Shown piece by piece: positions 51,639-62,812 of a DNA stretch of 64,000 bases. Positions within the stretch are counted from its first letter, which is position 1; every line of letters starts with the position of its first letter. Both the position numbers and the translations under genes were made by a program. Source of the DNA: Sweltsa coloradensis (Eukaryota > Arthropoda > Insecta > Plecoptera > Chloroperlidae); assembly GCA_024449915.1 (NCBI GenBank), contig JAMZAV010000056.1:496001-560000 (forward strand). Direction: 5' to 3'. The notes beneath the pieces are model-generated. The model saw nothing but the letters and a program-made list of their open reading frames with translations, was not told the origin of the DNA and searched no databases.

Positions 51639-52072
51639 AATAGAAGCAGTCTTGGGGAGGAACGCGTTCCTTTTTCAGGAACTTTTGTGGAAACGCGGTC
51701 CTTTTTCTTAGATTAGGAACTTGTAACGTCAAAGTGACCATTTCGTGGGAACGTGAAACAAATTTAACGTTCCTTTATAAATTCCTTTCGCCGTCGTAAT
51801 CCCGTCGAATTCCAGAACCTGATATCATGAACTGCAGTATGAAAAAATATCTTGTGACATCTTGTTTTTCTTTAAAAATGGCGCCACCCTCGTCAGATGG
51901 CCTGGGACTCACTTTAATAAATAAAAGTAATGAAAAAAACTAACGCCTATCACATTTATTTATTGGAATCAGTTATGGTATAAGAAACGTGAAAGGAACT
52001 AAGTTCCATTTAAGAAACGAGGAACTTCCCAGTTCCTTTTTTTGGGGGAACGTGCCCAAGTCTGAAAAGAAG
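51639..52072. mobile_element. hAT-like MITE with 8-bp target duplication
   Basis: Ends CAGTCTTGGGGAGGAACG (51647) and CGTGCCCAAGTCTG (to 52064), imperfect inverted repeats of the CAG..TTGGGCA type used by hAT elements. Flanks AATAGAAG and AAAAGAAG differ by one base. Internal GGAAC/GTTCC words repeat as subterminal sites. No transposase. Confidence 0.7.
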
Positions 52073-52223
52073 TATACAGAATATTGTTGGTCTGTTATAA
52101 AAAGGCGAGGCTGACTTCAATTTTTTTTAACCCGGCACCTCCACCAACGATCTTTAAGAGATAAAACGTTGCACAGTCGCTTCCTATTCTGAGAAAGGTT
52201 TCTGTATAAACGTAAAAATCTTC

Positions 52224-52409
52224 GTTCGTGTCCAGCTTGATTGATCGGTGTTTTCATCTTAAATATCCCGGTCTCTAGTTGGTCATTGTTCGCTCGTCGA
52301 TGGTGTCGGGGCCTACAGGGTTGGTTTGGTCGGTTTTAAATTTAATATCCCCCACTGAAAATCAGTAATATGACTGAGTGGGTAGACTCTAATAATTACG
52401 AATTCATTT
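52224..52409 (+). repeat. SINE-B 3' fragment
   Basis: TCCAGCTTGATTGATCGGTG through CGGTCTCTAGTTGGTCATTG to CTGAGTGGGTAGACTC; head and 5' body are absent. Confidence 0.75.
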
Positions 52410-52970
52410 GTTTATTTTCTTAATTAACAACAAGGATTCATGCTGCAATTTTTAAAGCTATCAAGGGCTATTGCCTGATAGCGATTGATATCTCAATAGC
52501 GAAATATATTAAAAACATACAGAGGCAAGAATTTGTAGCGAAAATAAACGTTTATTTTGGTAATTTTCGGTGAAAATGTCAAAATTCTGTTGATAGCTTT
52601 AGTAAATTTTGAGGTGTTGAGAAATTAGGTGTGTTATTATTGTTTTGCGCTAAAGAGGTATTTTAGTGGCGAAAATGACTTAATAATTCGTTTTAGCGGT
52701 ATAAATTTCAGGTTCAGGCTTCAGGTTTATGTCTGGAGAAATACGAGATATTACACGAGGTAAACTTTTCTGTCTGCTAGAGGCTATTATTTATTTTTCA
52801 TCCCTGTTGAAATGTTGTTGTGTTTACTTTGAAGTAAGCAGAGGCCAATTAGGAGAGCGAGTAGCTTGTTAATTATATGTTTCGTTGTAGCGGAGACGGG
52901 GTAAAAACATTCCCGTGGTAAACAGGCCCAGGGGTGAGTGTTGTACCTCGTCAGGTGACTTACTAGGTAA
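52410..52970. other. AT-rich stretch without recognisable gene
   Basis: No gene or known element recognised. Confidence 0.45.
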
Positions 52971-52971
52971 C

Positions 52972-53195
52972 AGTACCGACAGTACTGATTCGGGAGGTCC
53001 CGGGTTCGAATCCCGTCGAGACCGGCAATCCTGACTGAAGGTTCTTTCCGAGGTTTTTCTCAGTCGTTAATGCGAATGCTAGGGATTGAGTCCTCTTAAA
53101 CAGCCCTCGGACATCCCCACACATCCCTTCACAATTGTCCTATCCGCACATACCTAGTTTACCTAAAGAGGGCAACCTATAACAGGTTTCCCACG
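52972..53195 (+). repeat. SINE-A copy with internal head deletion
   Basis: ACCGACAGTACTGATTCGGG: the A-box half (TGTTGGCTCGAGCG..) has been deleted between two CAGT/AC words, while the B box GGTTCGAATCC and body are well preserved. End at GGTTTCCCACGATA. Confidence 0.75.
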
Positions 53196-54187
53196 ATATT
53201 TTTTTTTAATTTTAGGTTACTTGTAACTTAATGTCCTAGGGAAGTCCGATTGGGCGGGATGTCTTAAATGTCTTAAATGTTATAATTTATGTCTTAACTA
53301 CAACTCGATTTTTTTTCCGTTATAATATAACTTTGTACGCCATTTTAAAATGCGTTTTATGAAAACTGGCTACACAATAACAAAACTTTCACATTTACAA
53401 TAACACAGTTCATATTTTCCAAGTTGGTTTAGACAATTAGGTTGGGTTCGGGTCAGGTAGGCGATAGAAGACCGTTATAATTCTTCGTGTAAAACTGGGG
53501 AATAAATTTTACTTTTGAAAAACCTTTTATTTTTTTCTTCCAATTCATTTTCTATTGATAAATTGTCTGGACGGGCACCTCCACCAACGCCCTAAGCATG
53601 TTTTTCTTATCCTAAACTCGAATACCTTTTCTTGACTATCGGGTCAGCTCCCAAATACCCGACCCAACCCAAATTTCGGGAACACGCACACCACTAGTCA
53701 AAAACAAATCTCCATAACTATTGCGTAGTTTATTTTTCCAAAAATATTATGAATAATGATATTATTTCTCAAATCAAACTTGAGATAATTTGTCCAGAAA
53801 AAGTAAAAATGAATACGATGTTTATTTAAAACATTTGAAAAATACAACCTACTGTTAGAAAAAACATGCCCTTCATAAACATGTTTTTGTTTGTGAATGC
53901 CCTTCATAAAATATGATACAACATTATTTTAGTGACCCTGGGCGCCAAGAAGGCGGAACTAGCGTCGCTCAAACTTGACACATAAATACCCGGCACCTTC
54001 ACTATAAACGTGACTTTGAATGCACGAACATATTTTTATTTTTCACCTCTTTATTCTCGACACCTCCACCAGCAAGAAATTTCAACGCTGGATAGACACT
54101 TAATATTTTATGTTTCTATTCTTCTTCGACAATCTAATGAAAATAATAGCTTCGCTCCCACATTTTTTTGTTACCAATGTTCCATAT
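53196..54187. other. AT-rich stretch with four copies of the 20-bp motif type
   Basis: No gene. Diverged copies of the CCCGGCACCTCCACCA motif lie at 53573-53588, 53987-54004 and 54058-54072 (and 52130-52147 just outside). Confidence 0.5.
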
Positions 54188-54678
54188 GTTTTCAGCAGTC
54201 TTGGGCAAGTTCTTAAAAAAGGAACTTTGAATAGTTAAGTTCCTTCTGCTTAAAAAGAAACTGATCCAAGTTAACGTTTCTTTTTCAAAAAAAAGAACTA
54301 AAACGTTTCTTAAAAGGAACTTAGTTATTTTCATGATCCTTTTAAAAACACTTATGATATGAGTGAAAAGTGAAAACTGACGAAATATTTCCCAGTGAAT
54401 CCGTTCGCTTCCACCACTGGAATCTGACAAAGGGAAGAAGCCATTTTCGAAAATACGGGAAGTCCAAAGATACTTTATATGCTGTATTTACGATATCAGG
54501 TACTGGAATTTTACGGGATTACGAAGGTGAAACGAACTTACAAAGGAACGTCAAATTTGTTCCAAGTTCTCACGAAATAGCAACTTTCACGTTACAACTT
54601 CCTGATGTAAGAAAAGGAACGCGTACTCATTAAAGTTCCCAAAAAAGGATCGCGTCCCTCCCCATGACTGATTTTCAG
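54188..54678. mobile_element. hAT-like MITE with 8-bp target duplication, second copy
   Basis: Ends CAGTCTTGGGCAAGTTC (54196) and CCTCCCCATGACTG (to 54670); flanks GTTTTCAG and ATTTTCAG differ by one base. 475 bp; related to the copy at 51647 through the GGAAC/GTTCC words and the ends. The overlapping open frames on both strands are by-products. Confidence 0.7.
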
Positions 54679-54679
54679 G

Positions 54680-55283
54680 CTATTGTAAATCTCCTTTATC
54701 AACAGCTCACAATTTAAAAGTACATACGTCTTAAATGATACATGAATTTTATCTTTACATGTTCCACGCTTTACAAAACTCATCCACATAATCAACTTTA
54801 TCTTTCCAAAGCCATCAAAGTTTTTAAATCACATACATGATATATTTTCACACATTTTATCACACGTTAGAAACTCATTTTCCGTTTGAATACTTTTAAT
54901 AGAGTTCAACATTGGAAATAAAACTAAAGAAAGATACATCCAAGTTTTATGTTGAAAACTTAATCTTAGATAACATACGGGGGTTTGCTCACGGCATGTG
55001 CTTTTTTTTGAAAACATGACAAGTGTCGTGTGTCTTGTTGAAAGATTCCTATGGGACTTTTTTCCCAGAGCCAAACTTCAAAAATGAAAAATCGTAACAT
55101 TTGCTAGAATGTTAGTCTCGCTTGTTCGGCGAATATCTGAGGATTTTCTTTTTATTATGAGATCGGTGGAAATGTCAAGATGCGCGTAAGAAAATTGAAA
55201 ATCATCAGTAAGAGACAAAACAGAGAGATAAGAAAGGATGGGTATCGATGTTGACCATTTCGTTTATTTGATTGTTCAATTGG
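54680..55283. other. AT-rich stretch without recognisable gene
   Basis: No gene or element recognised; short open frames have no motif. Confidence 0.45.
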
Positions 55284-55905
55284 ATTAAGGGCGCGTCAAC
55301 CGTAAGGTCGTAATTCGACAGTCTAGCCTAAGGGGTGTGGGGAGGAAGACCCATGCTGGTCTGACCAGCTGCGGGCAGGGGGAGGAAGGGGGTTTCTCAC
55401 GTCGTGGTCGTCATCGTCTTTTTTATCGTTCGTGTTGTCATTGTCATTGTCGTCAGGGAGGTCATCAATGGGAGGGGGAGAGGTTCCCGACGACGACCGC
55501 CAGAGCTCGCATCTATAGTTTCGGGAGAAATATATTACCCAACCAACTCGCTGATGTGTGCGAGGAGCACTGTTCTTTCCTCGCCTTTGACGGTTAATAG
55601 AGCCATGCTCTTAATCAATTCTACCACGAGCCCAGACTGGTGACTACAGGTCATGTTGGGTACTTACAAAAAGCTTCTGGACAATCAAAATATATTTTTA
55701 AAATTAATATTTAACAGAACGGTTTTTAAAATAGCTTAAAAGCGTTGCAAACGTTAGGTCATTAGGCGTCACTCTAGCCCATGCTGGTCAGAACCAGCCA
55801 CGGGCAAGGGGAGGAAGGGGTCATCGACGTCGTCGGGGAAGTCGTCGAGTGGAGTGGAAGGGTCCCCGACTACGACTGCCAGAGCTCGCCACACGTTGAA
55901 TCAAA
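55284..55905 (-). repeat. Two SINE-C copies in tandem (minus)
   Basis: 55284-55640 is nearly complete (head CAGTCTGGGCTCGTGGTAGA at 55640, core GGTCAGACCAGCATGGG, end GGTTGACGCGCCC). 55736-55900 is a 5'-truncated copy ending CCTAACGTTTGCAACGC. Confidence 0.65.
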
Positions 55906-56242
55906 CGATCCCGGTCCTTGTGTACCTCGCCCAGCTATACTCCCCACCCTCCCAGGTCTTCTCGCACCTCATCCTCCTCTACCCTCCCAGGAGACACAGG
56001 AATGATGGGTTCTGGACACTGAGTCGTCCTCTAGCGACCAGCAGCGGAACTACCCGGTCCTTGTGTACCTCGCCCAGCTATACTCCCCACCCTCCCAGGT
56101 CTTCTCGCACCTCATCCTCCTCTACCCTCCCAGGAGACACAGGAATGATGGGTTCTGGACACGCCACGCGACTGAGTCGTCCTCTAGCGACCAGCAGCGG
56201 AACTACCCGAAGCGGGAGAGCGGTCTTTGTGTCGCTCTGTCC

Positions 56243-56283
<41 letters not shown>
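55906..56283. repeat. Two-copy tandem repeat of about 148 bp ending in a 39-base G run
   Basis: GGTCCTTGTGTACCTCGCCC begins copies at about 55911 and 56059; both run to ACCAGCAGCGGAACTACCC, the second with an added CGCCACGCGA. G occupies 56245-56283 without interruption. The Pro/Ser-rich and poly-Gly/Pro open frames follow from this composition. Confidence 0.85.
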
Positions 56284-56284
<1 letters not shown>

Positions 56285-57689
56285 AGACGCGCGGGCAGTG
56301 ATATACGACGGCTGTTAATACGAGAGATTTGCAGAGTGCGCGTGGGATATGAGGGTGTTGACTTTTCACACACCACAGTCCAGAATAAACTACACCATAA
56401 TAAGATTTAAAATTTAAATAAACATATCGTTTTTGTAAAATTTCCCAAAACGTACAGAAAGTGTTTTCTTTGGTCTCATGCCTATGGAGTGTATAATTTA
56501 ATGGAATCTCATAGTACTTAATTATTTCAATTACCACAAGAGGTACAATGTTTCAAACCATACATTAGTGTAAAGGGACATTCGTAATCGTGGTAACCTT
56601 GCATAATATCAATATATATATATTCATTTATTTACTTTTAATAATGAAACAGATTAAGTTTATAATTAATATAATAATAAGGGGTTGTTTGCAAAAACAG
56701 CCAATGTCCAAAATTACCGATTTCGAGCCCATACGATCAAAAATTCGTATTTTTCACTGGGAATAATACTAAAATAAAGTTCTGGCAAAAAACAACCTAT
56801 GTCAGCACGTTTAAGCTTAAAAAACAACAGATTTCTCACAAAAACAACCAATGTCCATTATTTTTTTTATTTTTTTCGCATTAAAGGTGGTTCAAGTAGG
56901 TGACAGCTATCCAGCTGTTATGTTGGAACTATGATATGTCATATAATATCGTATTGAACTTTCTGGAAAATAACCTCAACAAAATGTATACGTTTTAAAA
57001 ATATTTTACATAAACAACCATGCCAAACATTTTTTTTTGTCTTTCTGGGAAGTACTAAGGCAAAATGTCATAGCAGAAAATAAAAACTATTATCAAGATA
57101 CACAGTTAAAACAAAAATTGGAAAATTTAATACAACTTTTACGGATGGTATGAAGTTTAATTGATCTCCTGCAAAATGTGCTTTTTGGACATACGCTGTT
57201 TTTGAAATCAATTCCTCAATTGTTTAAAAAAAATGGTAGACTATATTATGTTTTCGTTTAATTGCAAGTTACCAATGAGCTAGTTTGAGGAATGACCTAA
57301 TATGTTATTTTATCGTGAATTGGTTGAGGTGCCGGGTACGTAACTTTGTTGTTTTCAAAAAATTGCTAGATTCTAGATGTGACCGCTATTTACTACAGCC
57401 ATTGGCTAGATTTCATTGAATAATTAAATTGTAGGCCTTATATTGCATCTATTTGTTTCTCCAAAATATACATTAGAATGGTCAAGTCTTTAAAATTAGC
57501 ATTCGTCCCTCAATTATGCAGTTCTCAGAAAGGCTCCCCTCTCCCCCCCCCCTTCCGCTACAAGCAAACAGTACAAGCTCCGCCACTGGTCTAGTATTGG
57601 GTCACATCTGCATAGAACGCGCGTAGTCGCATCTGGCCAATACCACCCTAACAACGCCACAGCCTTCGTGTTTGTATCGGACTCGTTTA
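56284..57689. other. AT-rich stretch without recognisable gene
   Basis: No gene. About 56695-57010 has three diverged repeats of an AAACAACCAATGTCC-type word. An inverse copy of the 20-bp motif is at 57320-57339. Confidence 0.45.
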
Positions 57690-58035
57690 TCTCAGAGATA
57701 CCAACTGTAAGGCTGTTCAGAAAACATTATACCCTGGTGTAAGACTGTTGCAATAACATTGACCTTTTAGAGATGCCCCGGTGTAAGACTGTTGCAAAAA
57801 CATTGACCTTTCGGAGATACCCTAGTGTAAGGCTGTTCAGAAAACTTTACACCCCGGTTTAAAACTGTTGCAATAACATGGGTATTAAGAGATATTTCAC
57901 TGTTGTCTGTTGCTTAAACATGATACCCTAGTTCAAGGCTGTTGTAAAAACATAAACCCAACTGTAAGGCTGTTGCAAAAACATTAACCTTTTAGAGATG
58001 CCCTGGTGTAAGGCTCTTGCAAAAACCTTGCCTTT
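57690..58035. repeat. Minisatellite, unit about 50-60 bp
   Basis: Diverged units built on GTGTAAGGCTGTTGCAAAAACATTGACC..GAGATACCCTG repeat about six times with variable spacing. Confidence 0.75.
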
Positions 58036-58512
58036 AAATACAGAATAATAATTATTATGCATAAAGGTGGAATATACGGTAATAGGGAGCGAAGCCCTCC
58101 AAAACGCATCACTTTTCTCTCCATCCACTCGGCCACTTGTCCGTCCGTCCGTTATTGCGTCACGACTCATGATAAAAACCGAACATGACCTCCGATTGAC
58201 AAACGGCTTTTTTTGTTGACATTGACCTTCAACAAGGATGATACAGAAAGACATGGAGGAAAAGCAATTCCCCATAAAATTGGAATGTCTTAAACTCTCG
58301 GGCCTTCCCCCAAAGGAAGTTAAACATTAGAACAAACTTGGTATGATAACGGTAGATTTCACATCCTATTTAGAGTAATCCCATTTCCATTCTTGGTGTA
58401 AGGAATGGAACCTCTCGGCAAACATTTTTGTATTATCACTTAATTCGTATTTTTTATTTTTTTATAATCCAACTCGGTCTCCTACAAGTATTTACCTACA
58501 CATTTAATTTAT

Positions 58513-58672
58513 ACCATTTTGACTTTGGGGCAACTTTTACCAGCTTCAAATTGGTCAAAATGCAGTTAGAACCTTGTCATTCTAAAATTACGGTGAGTCT
58601 TAGGATGACAAGGTTCTAACTGCATTTTGACCATTTTAAAGCTGGAAAAAGTTGCCACAAAGTCAAAATGGT
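58513..58672. repeat. Hairpin element, arms 68 bp
   Basis: ACCATTTTGACTTTGGGGCA (58513) to GAACCTTGTCAT (58580) is mirrored at 58605-58672 with few mismatches, around a 24-nt loop. Confidence 0.85.
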
Positions 58673-60062
58673 AAAAAGTAGTTAGAACCTTATTAAACCA
58701 GGGTCACGATTTGCCTTCTAAGATTCAGGATTATCTGTTAATTCCTAGTAGTAAAATCCTTGTTCATACACGATACAATCCCACTCCCTAGTTCCGTGAA
58801 CAGCCGCCTCGCAGCGCTTGATAAAACATTTTCTCGGAATCTCGTCTCAATTGTTTCCCTAATGACGTAATAAGTTGCTAAGCAACGCCTTGGACTTCCG
58901 GTCTGTGAGGAGGATGTAGGCTGTGGGGTTACATGGGCGAGATATTGGCTGGAGTGATGAGGTATTGTGTTAGGTTATGTAACTTATAAGGCTTAGAAGG
59001 TAATTATTAAAACATTTCAATTCAATTCTAAATAACCAAACTATAACCACACAAGGGACGAAGAAATGTTTTAAAAACTTAAGAAAACTTACCACATTCT
59101 TATTTTTATTATCTGCTGACCCGTTTTCACTACTAGACAGAATATCAAGCTGGTCTGACGGATGCAGACAATTTTTAACTCGGGTTTATTTCTAAATAAT
59201 GTTTTATATCATTGTAATTGGACAAAATTGAATTAAAATGTTAAGCAATGATGTTAAACAATTCATCATCCACGAGAAATATAATAAGATACTGTTATGG
59301 AATATCACTATTACTTTTCAACTTAAAAAAATCAAATAATCATCTGAGATTGACTAACAGTTGACCGCGATTAGAAATTCCTCAGTTTGGTTTTTATATA
59401 TACGTAGTTCGACTTGAAGTAAATTTTTAAAATTATGAGTTTTATGTTTCTTCCTCTCATTTTTAATGACGTGTTCATATTTATTGTAAATTTGTTCGTC
59501 GTTCCTTCATCTTCCCTTTGCTTCAGTGTATCATCCATAATGTCACTTTCATTTGTAATTTATTTAGACAAAGTTAGCATCTATTTCTAACGTAATGCTG
59601 TGTTGTAAAGTAAATAAACTACAACCGTCAAAACACACATTTTTTTCGTATTAAACCCATTCAGAGCCACACATCCTTAAATAACCAACTTCCCGACGAT
59701 TTGCAATTGGTTTATCCTATTTTCTCCCTATTTCCCTAGTTCGCGTCGAGATGGGCCCATTTGACCGTCACTAATGGTGGGATCGCGTATGGGGGACGCT
59801 TCACTGGGCAGGAGCAATATGGAGACGCGGTTATCGGTGGGGGGGGGGGAGGGGAAGGGGGGGCAATATTTAATAAGATGCTGTATGCCTCGTTGGGCCT
59901 GTATACTAACCGTTCTTAATACACTGGCCTGATAGAATCTAGGGGTGTACTGTTTATATTTAGTACGGACAGTGATATATTAAAAACATAAATGTTTGTT
60001 TAATATCTCCAAGTAGAAATATTAATTAATATTGATATTATATTAATATCCCTGCTTTTTAT
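58673..60062. other. Stretch without recognisable gene
   Basis: AT-rich with a G-rich patch (GGTGGGGGGGGGAGGGGAAG at about 59838). I see no exon of either host gene here. Confidence 0.45.
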
Positions 60063-60200
60063 TAAGAAGGTTCCGGGTTCGATCCCGTTTGTGGAAGAAG
60101 ATTTTCGGTGTTTCCTATATAAATATGCCGGTCTCTAGTTGGTCATTGTTCGCTCGTCGATGGTGACGGAGCATACAGGGGTGGCTAACTTGGTTTAATT
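60063..60200 (+). repeat. SINE-B fragment with internal deletion
   Basis: B box region GGGTTCGATCCC at about 60074 is joined to the 3' part CGGTCTCTAGTTGGTCATTG by a deletion of most of the body. Confidence 0.65.
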
Positions 60201-60934
60201 CAAAATCGAAGTCTTTATTATAAAATTGAATTGTAAATTATTTACGAAGCATGCAAATGGTGGAGGTGCCGGGTAAGCGAAAAATTAATTTTTATCGTTT
60301 TTTTTTTTTTTTTAATTTACCGTAGTATTTTAGCAATTGTTATTAGTTTGCTTATTGTTCCCCTTTGTTAATATTTTTTAAACTGAAAAGCTATATTATT
60401 ATTAGTATTTAATGTATTTTTTGTCTGTGTTAATATTTTTTTTAAACCTAGTAGGATAGACGTTAAAGAAATCAACAAATGCATTAAAAATAAGGCAAAG
60501 AAAGACACTGAGTGTTTTTGAGCCGTATAGTACCAACATAACAACATGTCCTATAGTTCGTTCCATGTAAGAATGCCACGGTCGAGGGATAGCAGCACTG
60601 TGGCCAATGGTTAAGAAATAACATCACATGACAGCTCTCGAGAACCAACGTTTTGTCATTGTAACTACTTCCAAATGTGGCAACAACTTATTTTAGGAAA
60701 ATACTTAGATGACCTGGAATATTAAAAAAGTCGTTCGAGAATTACGTCACATTTCGGAAATATTTGATCACTTAAACACTAGTATCGAGGTTGGCAACAA
60801 TTGTGCGGGTAAATTTAAATAATCAATACCAAGACAAGAACAAAAATTACACTTTGAAGTGCATTTATAACACATTTGTTTTAATATATTTTTAGCAATT
60901 GACTGCAAATATGTCTTTTTTCATCTTTTGATAC

Positions 60935-61170
60935 CGGCAGTGTTGGTACGAGCGCTAAGCGCGCGACTCTGATTCGGGAGGTCCCGGTTTCAAATCCCAT
61001 CGAGACTGGCAAACCTGATTGAAGGTTATTTTCGAGGTTTTCCTCACTCGTTAATGCGAATGCAAGGATTGTGTCCTCTTAAACAGCCCTCGGACATCCC
61101 TTCAGAATAGTCATTTCACCAATATACCTAGTTCACGTGTAAAGGGGCATGCATTGCACCCTGGACAGGC
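60935..61170 (+). repeat. SINE-A copy
   Basis: ACCGGCAGTGTTGGTACGAG head, loop CTCTGAT, B box GGTTTCAAATCC, body TAATGCGAATGCAAGG, end GCATTGCACCCTGGACAGGC. Confidence 0.8.
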
Positions 61171-61217
61171 TACGCACAAAAATAATTGTTATTATTCGAC
61201 TTTTGATAACAGCTTTT

Positions 61218-61667
61218 AACAAAAATCACAGCCAGCGGTTTAGCCGAGCTCGTTTAACCGGTTCCCACTCGAACACCGAAGTTAAGCAGATTCGGGCGTG
61301 GTCATGGGTTGAGTGGGTGACCGCTGTACCCTGAAACTCACGTATACCGCTGGTTAGAGCAGATGGAGGGTTCGAAAGCTAGTGTAACGGCTTCGTTCTC
61401 CTCGACGTCTGCTCGGCAGTCCGGGCTAGTGGAGGAATCTATATGACTGTCAAAGTTACACCGTCCTGTCGGATGAGACGTTAAGCCGTTGGTCCCCTTG
61501 GTACTTTTCGAAAGGAGTAGGCTACGTGCCGGTACCGGGTTTCCCCTCCTTCCTTCTGTTCATACTTCATCCTCATCTATCACCACTCATCGTCTCGATT
61601 AGCCAAATTGCATAAATATGAGACGTTAAGCAATATTCAATCAATCAATCAATCAACAAAAATCACA
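61218..61667 (+). repeat. 5S rRNA-derived SINE with 13-bp target duplication
   Basis: AACAAAAATCACA flanks the element at 61218-61230 and 61655-61667. The head (about 61240-61330) matches eukaryotic 5S rRNA: CACCGAAGTTAAGCA (box A at 61279-61288), TTCGGGCGTGGTCATGGGTT and GAGTGGGTGACCG (box C). The body follows and the tail is CGTCTCGATTAGCC..ATGAGACGTTAAGCAATATT with CAAT repeats. It has the internal Pol III promoter of 5S genes but is not a 5S gene, as the 3' half departs from rRNA. Confidence 0.85.
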
Positions 61668-61707
61668 TAATAAGGTAACAAGATGAGTTATTATTGGATC
61701 TGTGTAG

Positions 61708-61911
61708 ATTGTCAAGGTCGGCATACGTGCTCGCAGTTCCTACACCATGTGGCATTCTTATCTGGCACGAACTATAGATATGGCCACGGCACGGTCTACT
61801 AGAGTCTCACACAGCGTCCGACTGGCCGAGAAGATGGACGACGTCGCGACAATAGCCACTCAGCAAATTACAGCGCTCACTGCGAGAGCGTCGGGATTTA
61901 CTAAGCAATAA
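61708..61911 (+). other. Coding-like open segment of 67 codons with overlapping polyA signal (uncertain)
   Basis: After TGTGTAG at 61707 a frame is open to TAA at 61909-61911, reading IVKVGIRARSSYTMWHSYLA then ARSTRVSHSVRLAEKMDDVA and ITALTARASGFTKQ. The composition is protein-like and GC is above the surroundings. AATAAA overlaps the stop (61908-61913). It could be a terminal exon of an unseen plus-strand gene, a gene fragment or chance. No homologue recognised. Confidence 0.25.
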
Positions 61912-62180
61912 ACATAACTGCAATTGCTCCTTGATGGAATGCGGTGTGTTATGGCGTGTCACGATGCTAGGGGGTGGGGTGGGGGGTTAATGTAGTGAGA
62001 AGTGACTCAATCGTTTGACTATTACTCATAGTTCTAAAGAAGTTATTATGTCATAATCTACTTTATTGTTATAGACTAATATTTTCCAATAAGCTAATAC
62101 ATTATTCTACAACCTACTTTATCGTAATTTTAAATGAAGTTATTATTATTTCTCAATTTGGTTAGTCGGGAAACACTATT

Positions 62181-62392
62181 CAGAAGTTAAAAAATCCATC
62201 CCGACCGGGGTTCGAACACGAGTCTCCCACATTCCAGGTAGGTATATATCCAGGTAGGTATAGATCTAAAATGCAACTAAAATCCAGAAGTTAAATAGTT
62301 ACCGTCTCGGTGGTCTAGTTGGCTAAGGCGCCTACCTGGAATGTTGGAGAATCAGGTTCGAACCCCGATTGGGATGGATTTTTTAACTTCTG
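62181..62392. repeat. Inverted pair of tRNA-like cassettes with CAGAAGTT termini
   Basis: Right cassette (plus): CAGAAGTTAAA (62285-62295), then ACCGTCTCGGTGGTCTAGTT, anticodon arm CCTAC-CTGGAAT-GTTGG (anticodon GGA), B box GGTTCGAACCC, and TTTAACTTCTG (62382-62392), an 11-bp perfect inverted repeat. Left cassette (minus) starts CAGAAGTTAAAAAATCC at 62181 and is cut off after the anticodon arm. Same tRNA family as 16094-16169. Confidence 0.7.
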
Positions 62393-62754
62393 ATTTGTAT
62401 TAAATATTATTATATTATGAAATAACCTACTTGATCATAATAACTATTACTCATATCATTGTTATACTATTAGGGCACGAAAGAAGCCAAAAATGGGAGC
62501 ATAACAAGTTTTTTGACAGGTTGCCGAAAAAAGTTGTAAAAATTATTTTCCTCAAAGTTTCAAGTGTCATTGGTGAAAGTGATGCATATAGGGAAATACG
62601 TTATACATGAACTCATCGTTCTTGAAGCTCCCGTTACTGGCTTCAGATGCGTCGACTTTACGCTAAAACACGGTGTATAGTAGTGTATATTACATGAAGC
62701 AATCTGTTTATGTATGTTGTTCTGTATATTCTATTTATTTATTTATTATTTTAT

Positions 62755-62812
62755 TACTTATTTAACGTCTATCCTACTAAGTTATAAAACCTGATTTACA
62801 AAGGACAACTTA
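62755..62812 (-). repeat. Retroelement tail fragment (minus)
   Basis: TTATTTAACGTCTATCCTAC..AACCTGATTTACAAAGGAC is the inverse of the tail at 14627-14690. Confidence 0.55.

Noticed and set aside
56184..56537. Poly-Pro/poly-Gly open frames
   Set aside because: Created by the 39-base G homopolymer and the tandem repeat beside it.
61240..61330. A functional 5S rRNA gene
   Set aside because: Similarity stops after the internal promoter region, the element has a CAAT tail and a retroposition-type target duplication, so it is a SINE.
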